Below are positions 15,971-23,558 of a DNA stretch of 23,558 nucleotides, in pieces. Origin of the DNA: Planctomycetota bacterium (GTDB taxonomy: Bacteria; Planctomycetota; Phycisphaerae; UBA1845; Fen-1342); the NCBI GenBank assembly GCA_030616465.1, contig JAUWXH010000001.1:1-23558 (forward strand), read 5' to 3'. Under the pieces are notes generated by a model that made no database searches, was not told the origin of the DNA, and was given only the letters and a program-made list of their open reading frames with translations. Numbering within the stretch: the first letter of the stretch is position 1; the number at the start of each line of letters is the position of its first letter. The translations under genes were made by a program, and so were the position numbers.

Positions 15971-18247
15971 ATGCCAAACAGCAGCGACAAGCGACAGCGG
16001 CTCATGCCGGACGAGGCCAACCGGCTGCTTCTCCACGCCGTTTCCGAGCCGCCGATCGCGCACGCTTATCACCACTGGGATGACGAGCAGCGCATCCTGA
16101 CCTACACGTACAACAACCGCCGCCTGCTGACCATCCACATTCCCGGCACGGCCCGTGTCAGTTTTCGCCACGTCTCCGACGGGCAGCTCCAGAGCTTCCC
16201 GTTTTTCCAGCAGATCTACGTCATGCTCAGTGGCGAACCCGTCACCGCCGCCGCCCGTTTCCAGCTCAGCCACGACGCCATCAACATGCGGCCGCGGCGA
16301 GCCGGTCCGGGACAGGCCATCGTGGGGCAGGTCGGCCGGCCGCTGCTGCCGGGCGTCAACGGCCTGTACGACATCCACCAGGACCTGATGATCAGTTGGT
16401 TCGGCCACAGGTGGGAGTGGACGGATGCCTGCCTGAGGCCGGACGGCGACGGCAACCTGACTGCCACCCTGCAAGTCGAGCTCGGGCCCCAGACGTGGAT
16501 CATCAACCTCAAACCGCACTACTACCGCACGCACCTGGGGTACGAGTACCACAAACCCTGGGAACGCCGCCCAAAGCTCAAGCCCATCGTCGGCTGGTGC
16601 ACGTGGGAGGCGCATCGGCGGAATCTCTCCGAGGAGAAGATTGTCGCGGCGGCCGATTTCTTCGGCGAGCACCTCAAATCGTACGGGTTTGAATACATCC
16701 AGATCGATGACGGCTTCGAGAAGCTGCCGCTGCCCGTGGACACGAAGGCCGACGACGCACTGGTCAAGGCCTGGCTGGAGACGATCGACGCGTTCCCGGG
16801 CGGGCATGCGGGCGTTGTGCAGAAGATCAAGCAGCGCGGTCTGCAGCCCGGCATCTGGACATCGGCGGCGATCTACAACGACGAATTCGCCGACCGGCAG
16901 CCGGACTGCCTCTTGAAAGACTGCAACGGCGAGCCGTTGCTGGGCGACTGGGTCAAGTATGTCCTCGACTGCACGCCGGCGTCACTCGACAAGCACGTCC
17001 GGCCGTATTTCGAGGGGCTGAGGAAGGCCGGGTACACCTACTTCAAAATCGACGCGATTCGCCACCTCCACTACGACGGCCTGCACGAATCGGCCCTGCT
17101 CGGGCTGATGAGCAATGAGGAGGCCGAGAAGCGGTTCCGGGCCTTCCTGCAGTGCGGGCGCGACGCACTGGGCGAGGATGTCTACTGGCTGTCGTCTTGG
17201 GGTGTTCTGACTCAGATGGTCGGGTTGTGCGACGCCTGCCGGACTTCGCAGGACGCGATGCCGACCTGGGCCGGCATGCAGATGCAACTGGTCGAGTCCG
17301 CGCGCTGGTTTTTCACGCAGCGCATCCTGTACCTGAACGATCCCGATCACGTCTGTGTGCGAGCCCCGTTCGAGTGGTCACGAACCGTGCTGTCGCTGGT
17401 GGCGATTACCGGCGGGCTGTTCATGCTCAGTGACGCAATCGCCGAATACGACCGGAAGCGCCTCCGCCTCGTTCAGAAGTGCATCCCGCCGCTGACGACC
17501 ACGACCGCCGAGACCGGGCCGCTGGATGCCGACTACGCGGCGTTCACCTGGACGAAGTTCCACGGCTTCCACGTGCTCGACGAGAGGCCGTTTGACGCGG
17601 AGACGATGACCGATGAGGAAGCCCGCAACCAGGCGGGCGACTGGCCCACCATGGACGACGATCATCCGTTCTCGACGCTCTGGGCGATTCACCTGGACAC
17701 GGAGATCGGCCGTTGGTGCGTAGTGGGGCGCTTCGCCCCAATCGCGCTGCGGGCATCGAAGCTGCCGATTCCCGCGCTGAGCCTCGACCCGGATCGGGAT
17801 TACCTGGTCTTCGACTTCTGGAAAGAAGAGTACGTTGGCCGCGTCCAGGGCGAGATCGACTGTCCGCCCCTTGAGCTCGGTCATTGCCAGATCCTGGCGG
17901 TTCGCCCCGCGCTCGACCGTCCCCAGCTCCTCTCGTCCACGCGACACATCAGCCAGGACGCCATCAGCGTCAAGGCTCAGTCCTGGGCGGACAACGAGCT
18001 GACGCTTGAGCTGGAGGGTGTCTGCGGAACAAGCGAAACATATTGGGTCCACACGCCCCGGGAATACGAAGTAACGGAGATGTGCGCCGACGGATTGAGC
18101 GTGACGGCCGGTGATGCCAAACCGGACACGGCCGGCGGCCGCGCGCTGGCGATCAAGGTGGACTTCCCACCCGGCAACGAGGACCGAACGCGCGGCACGC
18201 TGACTGTCTCGTTCAGCGCCGCAGAGCAGCACGGCAAGGAGCGTTGA
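15971..18247 (+). CDS. clan GH-D (GH36-like) alpha-galactosidase-type hydrolase, copy A
   Basis: The product has 758 residues. An N-terminal beta-rich region (1-200) precedes a (beta/alpha)8 barrel with VGWCTWEAH (207-215), YIQIDDGFEK (242-251), YVLDCT (330-335) and YFKIDAIRH (357-365, Asp361 the likely nucleophile). GLCDACRTSQDAM (418-430) follows, with Asp421 or Asp428 the candidate acid/base, then LNDPDHVCVR (455-464). The C-terminal 150 residues are a beta-domain. This order fits GH36/GH27-type alpha-galactosidases and raffinose-synthase relatives, but the specificity (alpha-galactose or another alpha-sugar) cannot be assigned. It has no signal peptide. The ATG has GGGAG about seven bases upstream. 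Its stop overlaps the start of a close paralogue. Confidence 0.87.
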   Translation: MPNSSDKRQRLMPDEANRLLLHAVSEPPIAHAYHHWDDEQRILTYTYNNRRLLTIHIPGTARVSFRHVSDGQLQSFPFFQQIYVMLSGEPVTAAARFQLSHDAINMRPRRAGPGQAIVGQVGRPLLPGVNGLYDIHQDLMISWFGHRWEWTDACLRPDGDGNLTATLQVELGPQTWIINLKPHYYRTHLGYEYHKPWERRPKLKPIVGWCTWEAHRRNLSEEKIVAAADFFGEHLKSYGFEYIQIDDGFEKLPLPVDTKADDALVKAWLETIDAFPGGHAGVVQKIKQRGLQPGIWTSAAIYNDEFADRQPDCLLKDCNGEPLLGDWVKYVLDCTPASLDKHVRPYFEGLRKAGYTYFKIDAIRHLHYDGLHESALLGLMSNEEAEKRFRAFLQCGRDALGEDVYWLSSWGVLTQMVGLCDACRTSQDAMPTWAGMQMQLVESARWFFTQRILYLNDPDHVCVRAPFEWSRTVLSLVAITGGLFMLSDAIAEYDRKRLRLVQKCIPPLTTTTAETGPLDADYAAFTWTKFHGFHVLDERPFDAETMTDEEARNQAGDWPTMDDDHPFSTLWAIHLDTEIGRWCVVGRFAPIALRASKLPIPALSLDPDRDYLVFDFWKEEYVGRVQGEIDCPPLELGHCQILAVRPALDRPQLLSSTRHISQDAISVKAQSWADNELTLELEGVCGTSETYWVHTPREYEVTEMCADGLSVTAGDAKPDTAGGRALAIKVDFPPGNEDRTRGTLTVSFSAAEQHGKER

Positions 18248-20520
18248 TGACCGAGGGCGAAGCGAAAAAGAAACGACTCATGCCGGACGAGGCAAACCGG
18301 CTGCTGCTGCACGCCGTTCCGGTTCCACCGCTCGCGCACGCCTACCATCACTGGGATGAAAACCGGCGAACGCTGACCTACACGTACAACAACCGCCGGT
18401 TGATCTCGATCCAATTCCCCGGCAGCGGGCGAGTGAGCTTTCGCCACGGATCAGACGGCACGTTGCAGGGGCTGCCGTTCGTCCAGCAGATCTACGTCAT
18501 GCTGACGGGCGCGAACGTCACGGCGACGGTAACGCTCGAGCTGAGCCACGACGCGGTGAACATGCGCCCGGCACGGGCCGGGTCGGAGCAGGCGATCATT
18601 GGGCAGGTGGGCCGGCCGTTGCTGCCGGGCGTCAACGGTCTCTACGACCTTCATCAGGACCTGATGATCAGTTGGTTCGGTCACAAGTGGGAATGGAAAG
18701 AGGCCCGCCTGAGACCCGACGAGAACGGCAATCTGATCGCCACGATGGAGGTCGAGCTGGGGCCGAAGACCTGGATCGTCAAAATCAAGCCGCACTACTA
18801 CCGTACGCACCTCGGCTATCGCTACCACAAGCCGTGGGAGCGCCGCCCGAATCTCAAGCCGATCGCCGGTTGGTGCACCTGGGAAGCGTATCGGCGTGAG
18901 GTGAGCGAAGAGAAGGTGCTCGAAGGGGCGGATTTCTTCGCCCGGCACCTCAGGGCCTACGGGCTGGAATACATCCAGATCGACGACGGCTTCGAGAAGC
19001 TGCCGTTCCCGGCGGATACCGAGAAGACGATCGCGGACAACTGGCTGGAGATGAAAGCGGAGTTCCCCTCTGGTCACGCGGGCGTCGTCAACCGGATCAA
19101 GGAGCGCGGGCTCCAGCCCGGTATCTGGACAAGCTCCTCGATCTACAACCAGGACTGGGCCGATGCGCAGCCTGAGTTCCTGCTCAAGGACGAAAGCGGC
19201 GAGCTGCTGCTCGGTGACTGGATCAGATACGTCCTCGATTGCACGCCCGAAGCGCTCGAGAAGCACGTGGCGCCCTATTTTCGCGGTCTGCGCGAAGCCG
19301 GGTACACGTATTTCAAGATCGACGGCATTCGCCACCTGCTCTATGACGGTTTGCAGGAGGCGGTGCTGCGGGGGCTGATGAGCAACGACGAGGCCGAGCG
19401 GCGTTTCCGCCGGTTCCTGGAATGCGGGCGCCGGGAAATCGGGCCGGATAGCTACTGGTTGTCATCGTGGGGCGTGCTGACGCAGATGGTTGGGTTGTGC
19501 GACGCCTGCCGCATCGCCCAGGACGCCATGCCGAACTGGGCGGGCATGCAGATGCAGATCGTCGAATCGGCCCGCTGGTTCTTCACACACCGCATCCTCT
19601 ACCTCAATGACCCCGATCACGTCTGCGTGCGGGCGCCGTTTGAGTGGTCGCGCAGCGTGCTGTCGCTCGTGTCGCTCACCGGCCAGCTCTTCATGCTCAG
19701 TGACGCGCTTCAGGAGTACGACGAGCAGCGCATCCGGGTGATTCAGCAGTGCCTGCCGCCGCTGACGACGATGACGTGCGAGACCGGCCCGCTGAACACC
19801 GACTACGCCGCGTTCACCTGGACCAAGCTGCACAGCTTCGCGGTCATCAAAGACAAGGACGTCCGCGAGCCGTTCCGGCCGCAGCCCGCCGAGGACCAGG
19901 AAGCCTGCAACATGGCGGGTGTGTGGGAGACGCTCAACGACGACCACCCGTTCTCGTCGTTGTGGGCGGTCCATCTCGATACCGAGATCGGGCGGTGGTG
20001 CGTGGTTGGGCGCTGGGCGTCGCTGCCGCTGCGGGCGTCGAAGCTCAAGTTCGCCAATCTGACGCTCGATCCCGCGCGCGAGTACCTGGTCTTCGATTTC
20101 TGGAAGCAGGAGTACCTCGGGCGGTTTGCCGGCGAAATGCAGTGTCCTGCCTTGCCGCTGGGGCACTGCCAGATCCTGGCGATCCGAGCGGCGCTCGATC
20201 GACCGCAGCTTCTGTCTTCGTCGCGCCACGTCAGCCAGGACGCCGTTAGCGTCAAGACCCAATCCTGGCGGGGCAACGAGCTCACGCTCGGCCTCGAGGG
20301 TGTCTGCGGCACACGCGAGACGTACTGGGTCCACGTGCCGCCAGGCTTTGAGCTCGCGACGGTGACCGGGGAAAACCTGAAGCTGGAGGCCGGCCGGCTG
20401 AAAGCCGGGGGCGGGCACGACGGCGCGCTACCGATTCAGGTTGAATTCCCCGCTGGCGACGGCGACCGCACGCAGGGCGTTCTGGTCGTCACGTTCACCC
20501 GAAGGCAGAGCGCGGCCTGA
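18247..20520 (+). CDS. clan GH-D (GH36-like) alpha-galactosidase-type hydrolase, copy B
   Basis: The product has 757 residues from the ATG at 18247, which shares one base with the TGA of copy A (TGATG). AAGGAG lies within the end of copy A, five bases before the overlap, so translation is likely coupled. A TTG at 18244 is an alternative. All barrel motifs are conserved: AGWCTWEAY (207-215), YIQIDDGFEK (242-251), YFKIDGIRH (355-363) and LNDPDHVCVR. A hand count over the first 250 aligned residues gives about 73 percent identity to copy A. The copies differ by a two-residue deletion near 258-270 and by the surface segment before the C-terminal beta-domain (copy B about 530-560). Both seem intact, so they are probably specialised on different linkages or chain positions. 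Confidence 0.87.
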   Translation: MTEGEAKKKRLMPDEANRLLLHAVPVPPLAHAYHHWDENRRTLTYTYNNRRLISIQFPGSGRVSFRHGSDGTLQGLPFVQQIYVMLTGANVTATVTLELSHDAVNMRPARAGSEQAIIGQVGRPLLPGVNGLYDLHQDLMISWFGHKWEWKEARLRPDENGNLIATMEVELGPKTWIVKIKPHYYRTHLGYRYHKPWERRPNLKPIAGWCTWEAYRREVSEEKVLEGADFFARHLRAYGLEYIQIDDGFEKLPFPADTEKTIADNWLEMKAEFPSGHAGVVNRIKERGLQPGIWTSSSIYNQDWADAQPEFLLKDESGELLLGDWIRYVLDCTPEALEKHVAPYFRGLREAGYTYFKIDGIRHLLYDGLQEAVLRGLMSNDEAERRFRRFLECGRREIGPDSYWLSSWGVLTQMVGLCDACRIAQDAMPNWAGMQMQIVESARWFFTHRILYLNDPDHVCVRAPFEWSRSVLSLVSLTGQLFMLSDALQEYDEQRIRVIQQCLPPLTTMTCETGPLNTDYAAFTWTKLHSFAVIKDKDVREPFRPQPAEDQEACNMAGVWETLNDDHPFSSLWAVHLDTEIGRWCVVGRWASLPLRASKLKFANLTLDPAREYLVFDFWKQEYLGRFAGEMQCPALPLGHCQILAIRAALDRPQLLSSSRHVSQDAVSVKTQSWRGNELTLGLEGVCGTRETYWVHVPPGFELATVTGENLKLEAGRLKAGGGHDGALPIQVEFPAGDGDRTQGVLVVTFTRRQSAA

Positions 20521-20521
20521 T

Positions 20522-22450
20522 TCAGCGCTTTACGCGCTCAATCCGCGGCTCGCCGACTGCCCAGCCATGGCGCCCCGTCCCGGAGTCGTCCGGGAACGCA
20601 CCGCCGAGCGGTTGGTCGAAGTGCAGCAGAACGACCGTGTGCTTGTCGCGGTGGAACAGCGGCTCAGGCGTGAACGGCGCGGCATAGCGGGCGATATCGG
20701 ACAAGCGGACCTCATCGACCATGCCCTCGAAGAAGCTGTTCGGCCGGCCGTCACGATCCGGATCGGCGCCGATGTAGAGCGGGAGGCGGTTGTCGGCCAG
20801 CGCCGCTTCGGTTGTCTCCTCCGCTACGGGGCGACCATTCACGAAGAACATCGCCGTGCCTGCGTCGAAGACCACCGCCAGGTGCGTCCATCGCTCCCAG
20901 TTCCACGGCTCGCGGGCCGGCAGTCTCAAGTAGCCGGCACTGGTGCCGACCAACGCGGTCGGGGTCGTCCCGTGATCGGCCCAGAAGATGCCGTAGCCCG
21001 ACCCTTCCGTCTTGGTGGCGACGGCGGCGCGACCTTTCGGCTCGCCGCCGCGAACCCAGCACTCGAGCGTGTAGCGCGCCAGGCCCTGCGGCACATCGAG
21101 ACGCACCGCGCTCTCGCCGTCCAGCACGAGCACGCCGTTGTTGTCCGGGTCGGGCCTGGCCGCGCTTTCGGCGTTCAAGAGCTCGATCGGTACCGTCGCC
21201 CGGACCTTGAACGGCTGCACCAGGCCGCTGCGGAGCCGATACTTTGCCAGGCCGCGGGCACGTATGCCGGGCTGCGAGCCGAGCCGCTCGGGTGACGTGG
21301 CCCGCACGCGCACACTGAGCGATTCGCCGGGATCGACTTCCTGGTCCACGGACTCGGGATCGAGCCGCCAGCCTTCACCGGCGCTCAACTCGGCCGATAG
21401 GTGTATCGTGCGATCGGCCGGATTCGTGAGCGTCAAGGCAAAGGCGGACTGCCGGGACGTGCCTGGCTCGACGGTGACTTTGCCGCGCAGCTCGAACCAC
21501 TCACCGCGCGCCAGCTCGTCCATCGTCTCGACCTCTTCGCCGAGCACCATCTCACTGCCGTAGACCGACCCGACCGGCAGCACCGCGATGGCCACGTGGT
21601 CTCGTCGGACGCGGACGAAGTCCACGTGATGGATGCCCGCCGTGTCCGTGTGCCGGCGGCGTGTGCCGCCCGTCGTCGCCAGCGTGTAGTAATGCACGTT
21701 GTCGATCTGGCTGTCGTCGCGATAAACGTGGACGTGGCCGGCGAACACCGTGAACGGCCGACCGTCGCTGACGAACGCGCGATGCACCTCGTCCCAGTTG
21801 CAGCCCTGGTACTCCTCAGTCCAGCGCGGGTGGTGCAGGAACACGAAGATCTGCGCCGCCTTGGTCGAAGCCAGGTCCTGCCGGAGCCAAGCCAGTTGCT
21901 CCGGGCTGAGGTTCTGATCCGCCGGCGGGTTGCCGTAGGAAAGCTGCTCGTCCGAGAACAGCACGACGAAGTGCGCCCACTTGTAGTCAAGCGAGTAGTA
22001 GAGCGGGCCGAAGTGCTCGGTGTAGCGTTGCAGGTGCCCACCGGGTTGCCGCGGCCACGTGTATACGTCGTGGTTGCCCGCGACGGGATACCAGGGTCTG
22101 TGCAAACCGTTCATGACCGACTGGTACTCCCGCATCTGAGCCAGCCACACGTCCGGCTCATTGTGCCCCTGGATCAGGTCTCCGACGGTCATGACCAAAT
22201 CCGCATCCATGCGGTTGGCCATTGTGACGGCCTGCTTGAGCACCTCGATGCCCTCCGCCGGCCCGCCCGCGCGGTCGCCGAAGATCATGAAGTCGAAGGA
22301 ATCGCGCGCCTCCGGCGTCCTAAGCTCTCGGCCGCTCGGCCCGCCCGCGTTGACGCGCTGGCCGTCTATGGCCAGGGCAGCCGGTACCGGCAGGACCAGG
22401 TAGATGCTGAGCGCCAGACTCGACCATGCCAAACTACTCATGAATCGCAT
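20522..22450 (-). CDS. secreted metallophosphoesterase with C-terminal LamG-like domain
   Basis: The product has 642 residues. The ATG at 22450 has GAGGAGAG six bases upstream; the open frame continues upstream to 22531 without a coding look. A signal peptide covers about 1-28 (SSLALSIYLVLPVPAALA). The metallophosphoesterase core shows FGDR (57-60), TVGDLIQGH (88-96), VAGNHDVY (123-130), FLHHPRW (204-210) and AGHVHVYR (237-244), the complete set of two-metal ligands. A beta-sandwich linker follows (about 300-425), then a LamG/concanavalin-like domain (about 438-590: LDGESAVRL, YTLECWVRGGE, WTHLAVVFDAG, FVNGRPV, YIGADPDRDGR, GMVDEVRLSD). It is probably extracellular or periplasmic, perhaps dephosphorylating a glycan-linked substrate. 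It is convergent with copy B, with one base between the stops. Confidence 0.93.
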   Translation of the reverse strand: MRFMSSLAWSSLALSIYLVLPVPAALAIDGQRVNAGGPSGRELRTPEARDSFDFMIFGDRAGGPAEGIEVLKQAVTMANRMDADLVMTVGDLIQGHNEPDVWLAQMREYQSVMNGLHRPWYPVAGNHDVYTWPRQPGGHLQRYTEHFGPLYYSLDYKWAHFVVLFSDEQLSYGNPPADQNLSPEQLAWLRQDLASTKAAQIFVFLHHPRWTEEYQGCNWDEVHRAFVSDGRPFTVFAGHVHVYRDDSQIDNVHYYTLATTGGTRRRHTDTAGIHHVDFVRVRRDHVAIAVLPVGSVYGSEMVLGEEVETMDELARGEWFELRGKVTVEPGTSRQSAFALTLTNPADRTIHLSAELSAGEGWRLDPESVDQEVDPGESLSVRVRATSPERLGSQPGIRARGLAKYRLRSGLVQPFKVRATVPIELLNAESAARPDPDNNGVLVLDGESAVRLDVPQGLARYTLECWVRGGEPKGRAAVATKTEGSGYGIFWADHGTTPTALVGTSAGYLRLPAREPWNWERWTHLAVVFDAGTAMFFVNGRPVAEETTEAALADNRLPLYIGADPDRDGRPNSFFEGMVDEVRLSDIARYAAPFTPEPLFHRDKHTVVLLHFDQPLGGAFPDDSGTGRHGWAVGEPRIERVKR

Positions 22451-22717
22451 GCGTTCTCTCCTCGCGTGTTGGCCCCATGGCGTACGCCCGTTCTTCTCAT
22501 CGTCGCCCACCCCAGACCGCCGGCGCCACAAGACTCCTGCATCGATATGGATTGCATCAACACGTCTGTCTCACTGCCTGTACGGAGGGCGTGGGCGGAC
22601 GCTGCCGAAGCCTGGGTGGCCTCTAGGGCTGCCCGTGTGCGGAGCATGAAGTCCCAGTAGGTCCCGCCGGCGCCATGGCTTGGCGTTGGTGCACTCGGCA
22701 GTCCAAATGCCAGATCG
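22451..22717 (-). other. spacer between two minus-strand genes, nothing identified
   Basis: 267 bases hold no convincing gene. The Shine-Dalgarno of the metallophosphoesterase gene sits at its left end. A minus-strand open frame spans part of it but has no domain, start site or codon pattern to support it. No clear hairpin with a T-run was found for the upstream gene. Confidence 0.5.
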
Positions 22718-23558
22718 CTATGGGCAGCCCGCACCCCAGTTGCCCAGGAGGATTCCCAGGTCGGCGTGGTCGGTGTCGCCGTCGCCGTCGCAGTCACCGG
22801 GGCAGTCCGCGCCGCTGCAACCCCAGTCGCCCAGCAGGATACCTAGGTCGGCATGGTCAACACAGCCGTCGCCGTTGAGGTCGCCGGGGTAGGCCGGGTC
22901 CAGCTCCAGCTCGACGAAGCCCGGGTAGTCGCCCTCAAGCTCGCTGAACACGTTGTAGCGCGGCCACTCCCACTGGTCGATGTCCACCAGGTCAAAGGTC
23001 AGCCGGATGGGACCCCCCGGCTGAACGTCAAGGGCGGGCATCAGCTCGAGAGGAATGGCGATTTCGAGCAGGTATCCGTGTTCGGTGAGCGCGTAACGCC
23101 TGGTCACCGCACGCGTGTCGAGCTCGTGCCAGTGGCCGTTTTCGGGGTCGTAATAGTAGTCGTGCCCGACTACGTGCCCATCGTGCCCTCTCGGCACCAT
23201 CATGAAGCGGTAATTCCCGGGATCGTTGTCGAAAAACCAGTCATCGCGATCCGCGTCAATCGAGATCTCGAAATGGTCGCACCAGTGCGCTTCAGTGAAC
23301 CAGGTGACCAGCGTCTCGTCCGTGATGTCCGCTGCGAAGTAGAGCGTGTCCTCTGTCCAACGGGCGTACGTCACCGCGCCGATGTCGGGCTCCCACCGGT
23401 CGAAACGGGCCAGCTCGGTGTATTCGTCAGGCAGGATGACGCCGTCAACGGCCGCCGTCCCGTAGGCCACGCTTGAGCTCGACAGACGGTACAGCGGATA
23501 GGGGTCCTCGCCGTCGCGGATGGTGTCGCCGTCGCTGTCAACCGAGAGCGGGTCGGTC
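22718..23558 (-). CDS. surface protein with CBM9-like domain and paired dockerin-like repeats, N-terminus beyond right edge
   Basis: The stop (TAG) is at 22718-22720. The frame stays open to base 23558, so the gene continues upstream past the window; a GTG at 23470 is not the true start. At the right edge the text reads DPLSVDSDGDTIRDGEDPYP, a thrombospondin type-3-like calcium-binding repeat. A CBM9-like or DOMON-type beta-sandwich follows (about 23450-22960, with TYARWTEDTLYFAADITDE and HFEISIDADRDDWFFD). Two dockerin-like EF-hand repeats end the protein: GDLNGDGCVDHADLGILLGD and GDCDGDGDTDHADLGILLGN. Such C-terminal tails are common on secreted planctomycete proteins and may anchor them to the surface or to a partner. 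It is likely extracellular and glycan-binding. No enzymatic domain is visible in this part. Confidence 0.9.
   Translation of the reverse strand, partial: TDPLSVDSDGDTIRDGEDPYPLYRLSSSSVAYGTAAVDGVILPDEYTELARFDRWEPDIGAVTYARWTEDTLYFAADITDETLVTWFTEAHWCDHFEISIDADRDDWFFDNDPGNYRFMMVPRGHDGHVVGHDYYYDPENGHWHELDTRAVTRRYALTEHGYLLEIAIPLELMPALDVQPGGPIRLTFDLVDIDQWEWPRYNVFSELEGDYPGFVELELDPAYPGDLNGDGCVDHADLGILLGDWGCSGADCPGDCDGDGDTDHADLGILLGNWGAGCP
22733..22885 (-). repeat. pair of dockerin-like EF-hand repeats
   Basis: Two 22-codon units (22820-22885 and 22733-22798) each encode a Gly-Asp calcium loop of D.[ND]GDG type followed by DHADLGILLG. The second lacks the Asn of the first (D-C-D instead of D-L-N). Seven codons separate them. 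Internal duplication is likely. Confidence 0.85.

Noticed and set aside
22451..22531. Upstream start of the metallophosphoesterase at 22531.
   Set aside because: GAGGAGAG six bases before the ATG at 22450 and the signal peptide right after it favour the shorter form.
23468..23470. GTG at 23470 as the start of the dockerin-like protein.
   Set aside because: The same frame continues to the window edge and encodes a DSDGD calcium-binding repeat, so the gene starts outside.
1..23558. CRISPR array, tRNA, rRNA, insertion sequence or prophage.
   Set aside because: No regular repeat-spacer pattern, no tRNA-like cloverleaf noticed and no transposase or integrase motif in any translated frame.

Overview
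The window is high-GC bacterial DNA, densely coding on both strands. It reads like a polysaccharide-degrading member of the Planctomycetota, perhaps a Phycisphaerae-like lineage. That placement is inference. It rests on the paired 'DHADLGILLG' EF-hand/dockerin-like tail of the rightmost gene, on the glycosidases, sulfatase, LamG and CBM9-like modules, and on loosely organised short operons. I saw no tRNA, rRNA, CRISPR array, integrase or transposase.

Layout, left to right. (1) A GH38-type alpha-mannosidase-like gene on the minus strand runs off the left edge (1-2065). It is divergent from a plus-strand pair (2275-5253): an uncharacterised beta-rich protein with lipoyl-like segments, and a long MutL/GlmL-type ASKHA ATPase of the kind linked to B12-dependent mutases. 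No mutase subunit is present. (2) A small conserved-looking protein (5263-5580) lies convergent to GlmL, followed by a large secreted protein with a degenerate HExxH-like site (5702-7669), both on the minus strand. (3) A plus-strand pair follows: a cytoplasmic GH51 arabinofuranosidase overlapping an acetamidase/formamidase-family protein by four bases (8144-10503). (4) Three tightly packed plus-strand genes encode membrane proteins (10697-14359). The first resembles DUF6754 proteins; the other two are a six-segment protein and a nine-segment protein with a large soluble alpha/beta domain. This is the best candidate for an undescribed system in the window. (5) A cytoplasmic sulfatase (minus, 14411-15856) is divergent from two tandem, overlapping clan GH-D (GH36-like) alpha-galactosidase-type paralogues (15971-20520). 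(6) A secreted metallophosphoesterase with a C-terminal LamG domain (minus, 20522-22450) and a surface protein with a CBM9-like domain and paired dockerin-like repeats (minus, 22718 to beyond the right edge) close the window.

A possible joint role is stepwise breakdown of a branched, sulfated glycan. Secreted binding and hydrolytic proteins would act outside or in the periplasm, and the GH38, GH51, GH36-like and sulfatase enzymes, which lack signal peptides, would finish oligosaccharides inside the cell. The GlmL pair and the three-gene membrane cluster do not fit that theme and look like independent housekeeping or accessory modules. All functional calls are by reading motifs; no database search was run.
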